Assembly: GCA_003550325.1 (NCBI GenBank)
Contig: QKWP01001159.1
Coordinates: 99,115-163,114 of the forward strand
Length of the DNA: 64,000 bases
Reading direction: 5' to 3'
DNA from: Gigaspora rosea
Lineage: Eukaryota; Glomeromycota; Glomeromycetes; Diversisporales; Gigasporaceae
Shown: piece after piece, positions 50,245 to 59,795 of the stretch
Position numbering within the stretch: the first letter of the stretch is position 1
Layout: every line of letters starts with the position of its first letter
Notes under the pieces: generated by a model
Told to the model about the DNA's origin: nothing
Database searches by the model: none
What the model saw: only the letters and a program-made list of their open reading frames with translations
Position numbers and translations under genes: made by a program

Positions 50245-50465
50245 TGGGGTGTTTTCAATAGAAACAGCTCGTTTTTACATAAACAAACTTTTGTATAAAT
50301 CGATTTGAGTAATATCTACATATAAAATTTTCAACTTATTCATTTTGTGATGCTTTTTATTATATCATACATATTGCAAACTTTTTTATTGAATGTATAT
50401 CTATTTGAAAATAAAATAAATTTTTATAAAATATAAACTGGGCTGCTTCTATTGATAACACCCCA
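50245..50465. mobile_element. TA-flanked MITE, TGGGGTGTTTTC family 2, intact copy
   Basis: The ends TGGGGTGTTTTCAATAGAAA and the inverse are flanked by TA (50243-50244, 50466-50467). It is 221 bp and the ortholog of 12146-12555 without the nested insert. It shares only the outer terminal bases with family 1. Confidence 0.85.
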
Positions 50466-52359
50466 TATACTAATATGTATTTGAAAAAAAACATGATCCA
50501 GGTATCCAGGCAAGTGGATCTGCAAGTTACTTGAGAGCTCATTAAAGTTAACTCAGCTGAACTGGATGAACAACTCAAAAAATTGTAGATAAAGTAGCTT
50601 TACAAGCACAATTAGTGTAACAAAAGTAATATTAATTGCCACAAATGTAAAAAGACAAAATTGCCTTGCAGTAGTAGCTTCATCTCATTAGCCATGTTTG
50701 TAATAATTATGTAACTATATGACTAGAATATACACATGTAAATTATTGTTGTTTATACACTTTAATTTTAAATTGAATATGCACTAAGTGGAATCAAAAA
50801 TCAAATTTAAGTTAGTTCCACATTCTTTAACGATTTAAGTAAATTTAAAATTTTATTCAACTAAAGTATATTCATAATCAGCTCAGTTTATTCTAAATCT
50901 AACAAAATTCCATCCTCACATGTAGCATATTTAATATAAATTAAAAATTTTAGAACATTATTTAATAAAAACTTTATGGGAAAATGATAAGCATTCAAAT
51001 ATGATTTTATTTTACTATTTTTCATTCATTCGACAAGATGAAAAAGAATTATCAAAGAATTATGCAAAATTAATAGTCTATATTATATTGATCAGAAATT
51101 AAAAAAAACTTCATATAATATTACTAATTATGTTTATTATTTGTGAATAAGTTTAAGTTCTGTACATACAAATACATAGTGCCTAATTTGGCTGCAATAC
51201 TAGGTGGCTAATGTACTAAACAAAACAATTATTTATTTGTTTCATGCTAAATTAAATGATGATGAGAAACATTTATTATTGATAAAGCCTTTATACCAAG
51301 ATATTTGGTTGAACTAGTCAGTTAAAAATCTCTAACCAATTAATATGTGTTATGAACTCAGTCTTAATTTTTTTGTAAACTTTTGGAAAAAAGCAAACTA
51401 TGCATTTAAAAAGATGTATAATTATAGAAGCTAAATATTTTTGACTATTGTTAATTGATATCAGGGAATATTAATATCTGGGTTGCTATATCTCAAAAGT
51501 GTACTAAGTAAATGAGATGGGCACTCTAAGTAAAAATGCTCAGGACCCCAAAAACTTTGTATAGTATTGTGTAACTATGTGTTGCATTGATATTCCAGAA
51601 AAAGAACTAAAATTCAAATTATGCTTAACACGTGATTTGACCCAAGTATGTGTCACTCAGGTCTAAAGATGTCTGCTGAAATTTTTTTTGTGATGACAAA
51701 TTAATTTTGTTATGATTTCATTATGACTAAACCTTGATGATTGATTAAAACCCTAATGATTGATGAAACCTATGACAAATTGATAAAGTCTATAACAAAT
51801 CACAAAATCTATGACAAATTGATAAAACATATAATTAATTGACGAAACCTTGACAAACCTTTAATAATTGATAAACCTTGATAAATTGATTCGGGAACCC
51901 TTGAGAATAATGATCTTGGATACACAAGACCTTAAATTGTTTCAAAAAATGTTATTTTATTATAAGGGTTCATTGGCTTTTTTTTCTTCTTTTGCTCATC
52001 ACATGTTCAAATTTATTTCAAGTTAATCTGAATAGTCAAAATTGTGCATACGTTTATTTTTATCGATTCTGGATAAACCTGATATAGATTATGAACATGT
52101 GCAAAAAAAGGGAGAAGCAAAAATACTTGAAAATAATAGTTAAATTGATCTTGGCACACTAATTAAAAATGACAGAAACAAAATATTACATATAATAAGC
52201 TCCAATCTATTATTATAGTCTCTAACAATACCTTAACTCTAAACTTTTATTTTTATGTGCTTTATTTATTTTATAATTTAATTTTCTTTTTTGATTTGTT
52301 ATTCATAATAAGTAAAATTACAATAGATAATGAAAATGAAATAGATATCTTAATATATA
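50466..52359. other. Gene-free stretch: end of copy B, then spacer
   Basis: Homology to copy A ends near 51105. At 51542-51563 a half-site aggaccccaaaaactttgta resembles one terminus of the AGGACCCC MITE family, but I see no partner. At 51720-51900 an imperfect ~20-25-base repeat (attgat.aaacctatgacaa) runs about seven times. No gene seen. Confidence 0.45.
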
Positions 52360-52390
52360 AGGAAGCCAGGGGTATTATGGCGAATTTGTA

Positions 52391-52503
52391 ATATCTAGCG
52401 ATCCTGTGATTCAAATCAGATGATTTTTTCACCATTCGAATCGTCTCAATGAGACGATTCGAATGATATAAAAATTACCTGATTTGAACTGCTGGATCAC
52501 AAG
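52391..52503. repeat. Subterminal palindrome of the pogo-like element
   Basis: The outer arms (atcctgtgattcaaatcag and ctgatttgaa..ggatcacaagat) enclose a perfect inverted core, cattcgaatcgtctca/atgagacgattcgaatg. It may be a transposase or host-factor site, or a small palindromic insert. Confidence 0.7.
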
Positions 52504-53051
52504 ATAAGAAAGAAAAGAAAGACAGATAACAAATTGGGTATTATGACGAACTACCGATTATGCATTGTAATGAAACATGCATTGAATATTGCAAAAAACC
52601 ATTTATTAATTAAACAGGTTTACTTAAGTACTTTAATTAAATATCACGTATCATAATGAAATCGGGTTAAAATGAAATAGGGGTTTCTATTTAACTCTCT
52701 AAAACCCACTTATACTTGTTATAAACTCTACTCCAAAAACTAAAAAATTCGAGCTAAAAATTTTTATTTTTCAATGGGCTGTTAATTGTTTTATTTCATT
52801 TTAATCAGTCAAAATTAAACAATTAATGTAATTTATATCGCGCATTTTAGTTTAGAACATTCGCATTTTTTTTTCTTTCGATCGCGTTTCGTAATAACTA
52901 ATCAAATTTCAATAATTTAGATCAGTGATCAATATTTACTTGTACATTCTTATAAAGATAATGATAATTTTATCTAACTATTACAGTTTAAATAAAGTGC
53001 ATATTACAGTAAAATTTGCCACGATACTTTCAAGGATTATAATAAACCAAT

Positions 53052-54574
53052 ATGCCACCAGTTTCTTATCTTAATCAGCAAAAAACTATTTGAGCAGCGC
53101 TTGATGAATTAAATAATTACCCTTCTGATTCTACGCGCCCAAGTGTTAATAAAGTTGCAAAGAGCTTTGGGATCCCAGATACCACTCTTCGACGCGCTAT
53201 AAAAAACAATGGACCTCTTAATCGTTCAGGCCCACCAACTATACTTACCGAGCATGAAGAAACTCAACTTGCAGATTATTGTATTAATGTACAAAGACTT
53301 GGGTTTGGTCTAACAAGATCTGGTGTTAACCATTGTATAATGGAGATCTTGAGGCTAAACAAGCGAACACACCCTTTTGGGAATAGTGGGCTAGGTCCAG
53401 ATTGGTGGGCGCGTTTCTTAAGGGATCACCCTGAGCTATCATTTCGCACACCTCAAGAATTATCAGAAGCACGTGCCCAATAAACCAATGCAACTATTGT
53501 AAAGGATTACTTTGAAAAACTTGGTAATATCATTGATGAAAATTCACTTATCTCCACACAGATTTGGAATATGGACGAAACTGGTTTCGTCCTTATTCCT
53601 AAATCGGAAAAAGTTGTTGCGCGAAAAGGTGCACGCCAAGTTCACAAAGTGGCACATGGAAATACCCAGATCATATTTCTGTAGTGCCAACTATTTCGGC
53701 TGCTGGATCATGTATACCACTTTTACTAATCTATAAAGGTGTTCGTGCAATTCCCGGTCTATTGGAAGGTGCACCTCCCGGAGCCATTATGGGTTTCACA
53801 GATACTGGATACATGCGTGAGGATCTTTTTCAAATGTATCTCAACCATTTCATTAATTCTATTCCACTCACGTGTCTAGTTTTATTGATTCTTGACGGGC
53901 ACAAAAGTCACATTAACTATATGAGTGTCAACTTTTGTCGCAACAACGACATCCTTCTTTTTGCATTACCACCTCATACAACGCACGTTTTACAGCCGTC
54001 TGAAATTCCATTTGCTAAATTAAAAAAAGAGTATAGTAAAACGTGCGATAAATATCATAATGATAATAACAGCAAAATAGTAACAAAGCATACCTTTGCA
54101 AAGATTCTTGGTCTCGTTTTTGCTGAAACTTATACCCCATTAGCTATTCGTAATGCTTACAAAACCACTGGGATATGGCTCTTTAATCCTAGTGCGATTA
54201 GTAAGAATCGTTTAGATCCTTCTTTGTCAACTGAACAATTTACTTCAGATAACTTACCTGTTGTTAAGTTGACCAGTACAACTCTAACATCACCACCACT
54301 TGCACGACCAAATCATTCTCATTCCACTCGCCTAAATTTAGAAGAAACTAATATTTTACGTAGGAATGAGAATGATTTGTTAAAATCCCAGGTTGCAAAA
54401 TTAAGTGAGGAGTTGAAAACGTATAAGAGCCCTGGAACATGTGCATTATGCTTGGCACTTAAGTATCCCATTTTGCAGGCTCAAAATTCGCAGGCTCAAA
54501 ATTCGCAAGAGACATCTGAATCCACATCATCTAAAAAAAAAAGAAAAAAACACTCCCTTTTGCTCGATTATTGA
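53052..54574 (+). pseudogene. Pogo-like transposase (CENP-B HTH plus DDE_1), broken
   Basis: From ATG 53052: an N-terminal helix-turn-helix (PSVNKVAKSFGIPDTTLRRA, about 53131-53190), then a CENP-B-like half (..WWARFLRDHPEL, about 53402-53437). The DDE catalytic core follows: WNMDETG near 53565, LILDGHKSH near 53888, and an E in the third acidic position in LQPSEIPFAKLKKEY near 53991. A coiled-coil/basic tail closes it. Lesions are TGA at about 53091, TAA at about 53481 and a lost base near 53664 that shifts frame (the C-terminal frame 53684-54574 opens with GTG, not ATG). It would cut and paste the element at TA sites. It is inactive here. Confidence 0.87.
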
Positions 54575-54850
54575 CGAATGAAGAAAGTTGGTATCAAATA
54601 AAAGAGCTAAACGACAAAGCTGAATGAAAAGCTGAAGAGATTAGGCAAAAAAAAGAGATTGTAGCTCAAAGAAAAGAAGCAGCAGCTCAAAAAAAAGCTA
54701 AAACGGCCCAAAAAAAGCTGAAACGGCCCAAAAAAAAGCTAAAATGGCCCAAAAAAAAGCTGAAACAGCCCAAAAAAAGCTGCAATGGCCCAAAAAAAAG
54801 CTGCAACGGCCCAAAAACAGGAAGTAGCCAATCGAAAAAGGGGCTGACCA
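54560..54850 (+). repeat. 19-22-base minisatellite in the transposase tail
   Basis: At 54685-54820 a unit ggcccaaaaaaaagctgaaac recurs six or seven times. Read in frame it encodes A-Q-K-K-A-E/K-like heptads, so it probably extended a charged coiled-coil C-terminus. Units differ by single A's in the A-run (19-22 bases), so the frame changes between units. Confidence 0.75.
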
Positions 54851-55657
54851 AAGGCTAAATCTAATTTAGAAAATGAATCAGGTTAGGGAAAAGGTGAAAA
54901 AAAATTTTTTACTGCCAAAATTAAATTCGCCATAATACCCCCTTCGATCAAAATTCTGGATTTATAATACGTTGCATGTGATGATGATCTTTTAGTCGAC
55001 CCCGATTTTTATACTTCTTTTTTTTTATTGATATATTCTTGAATGCATTATATTTCAATAATGATAAATATTTGGGTGCTAATGTGAATTAATAAAACGT
55101 TTTTATAATAGCAACTTTAACTTCGCCATAATACCCCTGGCTCCCATATATATTGTTATCAAACCTATTTTCTCTATCACTACTATTAATTATGTTAGCT
55201 GTGCGACATGTGTGCCATGCAGGACCAGTACGATCGTGTGAAGTTTTGTTGAGTCAGAGATTTTGAAATTTTTGAAAGTAACTTTTTGGGGGATTGAAAT
55301 TTTGCCTAAATCAAATTTTTTTGTTTTTCTGCATTTCTTTGATTGTGTTAGTCATGTGATTGCAATTTCAAATAGTCATATTTTTTGATTTTAAAACCCA
55401 ATGCGATGGGTGGCGCATTTATGCCACTCATCCAGCATTTTTAATATATTAGCTACTGTAAAAAATTCTTGATTAAGGGCTACATTAGCTAACATTACAA
55501 TTATACTTTTCTAACGCAAATACTGCAAAAAATTCTGTTACAAATTAAGTAAAAATATGGTATATACAATGGTAGGGTTTTATAATAATTGATATGACTT
55601 AATCATCAGTTACTGTATTAACTTCTGTTACAGGACTTATTTTTACTCTTATCACTA
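54851..55657. other. Right end of the pogo element and spacer
   Basis: After the element's right TIR (ends 55146) comes AT-rich spacer. Short pieces near 55440-55640 (gtaaaaaattctgttac..) belong to the dispersed repeat seen at 18.8 and 43 kb. No gene seen. Confidence 0.4.
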
Positions 55658-56726
55658 CAGTTCCTATAAGAAAATTGGACCGGATCTGCATGGGCATTTT
55701 TGGCACAGGTCAAGATCTGGATTTGTACGGGTATGGTTGAATTGGTACAGATTCTGTGAACCGTGTAGGACTGTATGCCCATGCCAATTGGACCGTAAAT
55801 GGCTCAGGTTTTGAAGCAGTTTACTAGTCGAATTGGTACGGGATTTGGCACAGGTAATGAATGTAAATTCACATGCCACCGCGATAATGATGTGGATTAA
55901 ACCATAAATTTAGATAAGTAAGCTAAACAAGATAACTGCATATAAAGCTAAATTTTGTAAGGAATTTTTTTTGTTAAGACGCACAGGGAAGTTTCATAAG
56001 TGAAATTATAAAATATTATTATTTTTTTAAAAAAACCCCTTTACTGTTCTTTCGCTCTCCACGAAACAAGCCAACACGTATCAGAGCCAACACATATGTA
56101 ATGTACACATATGTGTTATCTGAATGTGCCTTTTCATATGACGTGTTTTATGTGCCACCCTTTGCCGTAATGCCTGTGCCATTTTTACTGTGCCATTCCG
56201 TAAACGTACCTGGGAGCAGTGATTAAAATTCAAATTCAAAATTATGTTCTCAAATAAACTAAATTTAGAGTATTAATGTTCTCAAAAAATTTTTAATGTT
56301 CTCATTATATAGAATTATATTTTTTAAATATGCATATATTTTTATTGTATAAACCTATTTTGAACTTTTAAATAAAGTTATAGACAAAGGCTTTTTGATT
56401 TTAATAGTACTTAGAACATTTAAATTGGTTGAATTAATCATGTAATATACTTATTTAACTTTTTGCAACTATAAATCTTTTCTTCAAATATGTAAAAAAA
56501 AACTAATACTAATAATATTTTGAGAACATTTTATTAGTACAAAATGTTCTCAAATAAGAGAACATTATTTTAAATATTAATGTTCTTAAAAAAAATTTAG
56601 TGTTCTCATGAGAACATGAGAACATCAAATTTTAAACACTGCCTGGGAGTGCTCAAGATCCGTGCTATTTCATGCATTCCCGACACCAACCCGTACCACA
56701 ACCTGTACCATATTTCTTATAAGGAG
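55658..56726. mobile_element. TA-flanked TIR element with a nested insertion
   Basis: The ends CAGTTCCTATAAGAAAATTG and (reverse complement) CTCCTTATAAGAAATATGG are inverted repeats. TA lies outside each (55656-55657, 56727-56728). The interior is rich in words such as ggcacaggt, ggtacggg and their inverses. It has no transposase. A second element sits at 56217-56641; without it this one is about 640 bp. Confidence 0.7.
56217..56641. mobile_element. Nested hAT-like MITE with perfect 8-bp TSD
   Basis: The ends CAGTGATTAAAATT and (reverse complement) CAGTGTTTAAAATT are inverted repeats. Both flanks are cctgggag (56209-56216, 56642-56649). The interior carries at least nine gttctca/gagaaca words, clustered towards both ends (56256-56310 and 56520-56625), typical of subterminal binding sites. 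No ORF. Confidence 0.88.
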
Positions 56727-56829
56727 TATATAATTAGCTCGTATTGGAACTATTAAAATATAAGAAATTAGTTACAAAACTTATCCATTATTCCCAAAGA
56801 CCAAAACTGATAAACAAAATTAGTTTTTA

Positions 56830-57545
56830 ATAAAATGAGACGAACATATGAAACGAACATACAAAAATGAACAAAGGCGAGCAATTCATTAGCTGATGTA
56901 AATTAGGTAATTGCTGAGAGTCATACATTGTTTTGATTGGCTGTTCATCTTTCGGGAGGGAGGCTTCAACTGGGGTAATGTTAACTGAAAAATTAATTGA
57001 TATAGCCTTAGTAGTATCATTGTTGAATAGCACATAGCATGTTAAACAACGTTAACAAGCTAAACAAGTTAACATATCATATATAAATTCAAATGTATAT
57101 AAACGAATAAATTTGATTTCAATAAAAAGGGACAACAAGTAGAGAAGTTCCTTTCGATTTTACTAAAGAAAATAAGGAAGTAAGCTAGTTTAGTGCTAAA
57201 AAGACCTTTATTCAAGTAAATCAGAAACTTATCTCTTAGTAACTAATAGAGTTAAATCGGTCAACGTATATTCTCTCTTACCTTAGGACGTATGAAGTTG
57301 ATTCTTTGGTTAATATCACTTTTCTAGGACTCTTGGGTGAGAGGAGGATAAAATGAACGAATATATGAAACAATATATAAAAATGAACAAATGGACAATT
57401 TTATTGGTTGCTGTAAATCAGGTGACTGGCAAGAGTCATCTAGCGTTTTGATTAGCTGCTTGGGAGGAGGCTTCAGCTAGGGGGTGGGGAAATGTCAATC
57501 GAAAAATTAACTTCAAACGACCGTAGTGGGCTATAGTATTGCACA
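56830..57545. repeat. Diverged ~200-base direct repeat flanking spacer
   Basis: About 56831-57050 (aaaatgagacgaacatatga.. through ..gggagggaggcttcaact..) recurs at about 57350-57545 (aaaatgaacgaatatatgaa.. through ..gggaggaggcttcagct..) at roughly three-quarters identity. The second copy ends about 30 bases before the gene cluster. It could be an LTR-like or terminal-repeat remnant of the cluster, or unrelated. No gene lies in the spacer between. Confidence 0.6.
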
Positions 57546-57576
57546 GTGTGGTCGGATTTTGTGTTGCCGGGAATTA

Positions 57577-58713
57577 CTAAATTAGGGGTAATTTCGAATA
57601 ATTCTTATGGAGGAATTCCCATGTTTGTTTTCCTTTGGTTGTACCGTTGATCTGTGTTTGATCTTTAGATGGGCGGAGTTTGAGGTACGTTAGTTTATTT
57701 GTGGAACTTTTGTGAATTTCAAATTCAAATATAGTGTTCTGGAATCTATGTGGTATTGTGTTGTCCTCGGATAATTCTAATATTGTTGGGTTTTCTCCAA
57801 ATCTCTGGGCTATTATCTTTCTTTCAGTCTTATCAAATATGGATAAGTACTTGAATCCTTTATATGATTTTTCTATTGTTTGAATTTTGTGTTCAATTCT
57901 CCTAAGTGGTCTAATTAATTCTTGGATCTTTTTCTTATATTTAATCAAGGTTTGGATTTCAAATGAGGATAACTTCCCAAAGTTTAATGCTAGTATAGGA
58001 AACTGTTCGTCTACGATTTCGGGCACTTCTCCTTCTGGTATTTCTAATTCTATATCGTTGAAAAAGTTGAAAGTTTCTCGGGTCCGTTGTGGTTGTTTTC
58101 CCATTTTAATTTTTATTTCTTCTAATTTCTGTGCATTTATAGGTAGTTCTAATATATCTTGTTCGTAGGTTTTAATTTTTATATCTATTAGTTCTATATT
58201 TTTTTCAAGTATTGGTATCAATTCATTTCGGTGTTTTAACAGTTCTTCTATTTTGTATAGGTTCCATGGTCCTAAATTGTGTGGTTCTGTATGTTTTGGT
58301 GGTTCTTCTAAGGGGTGTATGTAGATTGCTAAGGTTACTATATGACTTGCCTCCTTTTGTAGACAAGATTCTGCTTTCCATTCTTCAGTCGAGTAGCATG
58401 TTTCCTCAAATATTTTCAGCAGTTTTTCGTTCCTTAATACTATTTCAGCTTCTTCAAAGCATTCTCTTATGACACATACGTCTATATTTTCATTCTTTTC
58501 ATGTATTGCTTTTCCTCCAGGTCCATTTAATTTTAAATAAAAGTTTTTACTTGGGTTTATCCTTTGTGCCAATAATATGCATGTCTCATTTTCTATTTCT
58601 GTGAATAATATTAATTGTGTCATTTTTCGTTCTGGCAAAAATGATATTATTTCATTTTCATTGTAAGGGCTGTTCCAGTACTGAAATAGATTCTCGTTCC
58701 CAATATTGTTCAT
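57577..58713 (-). CDS. Divergent Nudix-domain protein with long C-terminal extension
   Basis: 378 residues from ATG 58713 (a longer frame to 58725 opens with TTG). The Nudix fold begins near residue 31 (MTQLILFTEIENETCILLAQ). The Nudix box runs from G66 to about I91: GGKAIHE, then REC FEE AEI. The R-E..E-E metal-binding core is present, but the spacing between the first E and RE is ten residues instead of seven, and the usual glycine after EE is E90. A typical C-terminal strand (LGPWNLYKIEEL) follows. Family members hydrolyse nucleoside diphosphate-X bonds (dNTP cleaning, mRNA decapping); the substrate here cannot be told. About 220 further residues match nothing I know. The start overlaps the upstream gene by 56 bases; a later ATG at 58623 would avoid this. 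Confidence 0.8.
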   Translation of the reverse strand: MNNIGNENLFQYWNSPYNENEIISFLPERKMTQLILFTEIENETCILLAQRINPSKNFYLKLNGPGGKAIHEKNENIDVCVIRECFEEAEIVLRNEKLLKIFEETCYSTEEWKAESCLQKEASHIVTLAIYIHPLEEPPKHTEPHNLGPWNLYKIEELLKHRNELIPILEKNIELIDIKIKTYEQDILELPINAQKLEEIKIKMGKQPQRTRETFNFFNDIELEIPEGEVPEIVDEQFPILALNFGKLSSFEIQTLIKYKKKIQELIRPLRRIEHKIQTIEKSYKGFKYLSIFDKTERKIIAQRFGENPTILELSEDNTIPHRFQNTIFEFEIHKSSTNKLTYLKLRPSKDQTQINGTTKGKQTWEFLHKNYSKLPLI

Positions 58714-59269
58714 GGTATTTTTCAAGTTCTTCGTAGGTTTCTACTATTACGTATTGGTTTGCTATCCAAATTCCTACTTGTTTTTCGTATAGTTCTTCAA
58801 GGAATTTTATATAGGAGCTTTGTAAGCGTTCCTGTTTTTCTTTTTCTGGTTGTGCTTGATAGTATTGACTATAGGTTTGCTCTTGGTATTCTATAGTTAG
58901 GTTGATTCTTCTGATTGTGTCCACTATTTCCCAGTATTCTTCGTTTTCGTAGCAATTATGTATATTGAGTGTTTCGTTATTTTTAGATTCGTATCGTAGT
59001 GCCAGTTCAAATAATTCTGCTTTTAGGTCCGATTTTAGTTTTTCTAAGTTTTTGTATAAAGCTTCTATGGGTTCTTTTCTTTTGTTCTTTTTGATATATT
59101 TAGTTTCTCCTAAATCTTCTGGTTTTACAAGAAATAAATGATATTGTTCAAATAAATATTCTGGTCTAATATATTTTAGTTTTAATTTTATTCTTCTTGT
59201 TATTGCTAAGTGACTAAAGTATTGTGGTCTATAGTTACTGGTTAATTCGAATTGGGAGTTGTAACTCAT
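58658..59269 (-). CDS. Cluster protein, paralogue of its upstream neighbour
   Basis: 203 residues from ATG 59269; the open frame extends to 59344 but only with a TTG. Function unknown. It is rich in E, K, Y and L, with predicted long helices and no membrane segment. Three blocks occur in the same order as in the neighbouring 154-residue protein: RPEYL (residues 35-39), LNIHNCY (101-107) and GIWIANQYV (166-174). This suggests a tandem duplication with divergence. The gene sits 61 bases after its neighbour and overlaps the Nudix gene at its 3' end. Confidence 0.8.
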   Translation of the reverse strand: MSYNSQFELTSNYRPQYFSHLAITRRIKLKLKYIRPEYLFEQYHLFLVKPEDLGETKYIKKNKRKEPIEALYKNLEKLKSDLKAELFELALRYESKNNETLNIHNCYENEEYWEIVDTIRRINLTIEYQEQTYSQYYQAQPEKEKQERLQSSYIKFLEELYEKQVGIWIANQYVIVETYEELEKYHEQYWERESISVLEQPLQ

Positions 59270-59330
59270 TTGTATTTTTGTATGGGTCTGTTTTTTATCC
59301 AGTAAGTTAGTAAAGGTGTTGATATTGTTA

Positions 59331-59795
59331 CTATGACTTTTCAATAGTGCTTTCTATTTTTTGATGGAATTGGTCTCCTTTAATGCTTAGGATAATATTT
59401 TCTATTATATCTGCATATAATTTATTTGCAGCAACTATTCCTATCTCGTGTCCTAAATAGGGTTGATAAACCTGTTCTTGTAGTTTAAAGATATCTCTTG
59501 CTATTGTTAATTTATTCCAGGTGCAATTGTCGGAGTAGCAATTGTAGATATTTAATTCTCCTACTGTATCGTAGGTTTCTTTTCTTTTAATAAGATATTG
59601 TCCTATATTGTTAATTATTATAGAGTGTAAATAGTCAAGCTTTTTGTATAATTCTTCGTGTTCTAGATATTCTGGTTCTATTTCTTTTATATCTGATGCA
59701 ATTGTGCAGTATCCGTATTCTTCTATTTTTCTTCCGGTTCTTTTAAAATATTCTTCTTTTAATTCTTCTATTATTATTTCTTCTTTAATATTCAT
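59331..59795 (-). CDS. Cluster protein, paralogue of its downstream neighbour
   Basis: 154 residues from ATG 59795. The stop of the upstream gene (59796-59798) directly abuts this ATG. Function unknown; it is acidic and helical in composition. The shared blocks EPEYL (residues 40-44), LNIYNCY (81-87) and GIVAANKLY (119-127) link it to the 203-residue protein downstream. It has no signal peptide or membrane segment. Confidence 0.83.
   Translation of the reverse strand: MNIKEEIIIEELKEEYFKRTGRKIEEYGYCTIASDIKEIEPEYLEHEELYKKLDYLHSIIINNIGQYLIKRKETYDTVGELNIYNCYSDNCTWNKLTIARDIFKLQEQVYQPYLGHEIGIVAANKLYADIIENIILSIKGDQFHQKIESTIEKS

Larger units (their letters stand above)
22723..51105. repeat. Segmental duplication, copy B (expanded by insertions)
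   Basis: Collinear with copy A (2162-15200) in the same orientation. Homology runs through 22723-24243, 32641-37281, 46125-46968 and 48111-51105. The gaps are insertions: the LINE, a composite block at 37282-46124 and a hAT-like element, together with smaller MITEs inside the homologous parts. The block 38391-42359 is probably an assembly artefact. Confidence 0.82.
52360..55146 (+). mobile_element. Pogo-like (Tc1/mariner superfamily) DNA transposon, decayed
   Basis: The terminal inverted repeats contain an identical GCCAGGGGTATTATGGCGAA core, preceded by AGGAA on the left and TGGGA at the inverted right end. TA flanks each end (52358-52359, 55147-55148). At about 2.8 kb it encodes a broken DDE_1-type transposase. 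Just inside the left end is a palindrome around cgaatcgtctcaatgagacg (52391-52503). Confidence 0.85.

Noticed and set aside
51542-51600. Third AGGACCCC MITE copy
   Set aside because: Only one terminus-like half-site is visible, with no inverted partner or flanking duplication, so it is noted as a possible remnant only.
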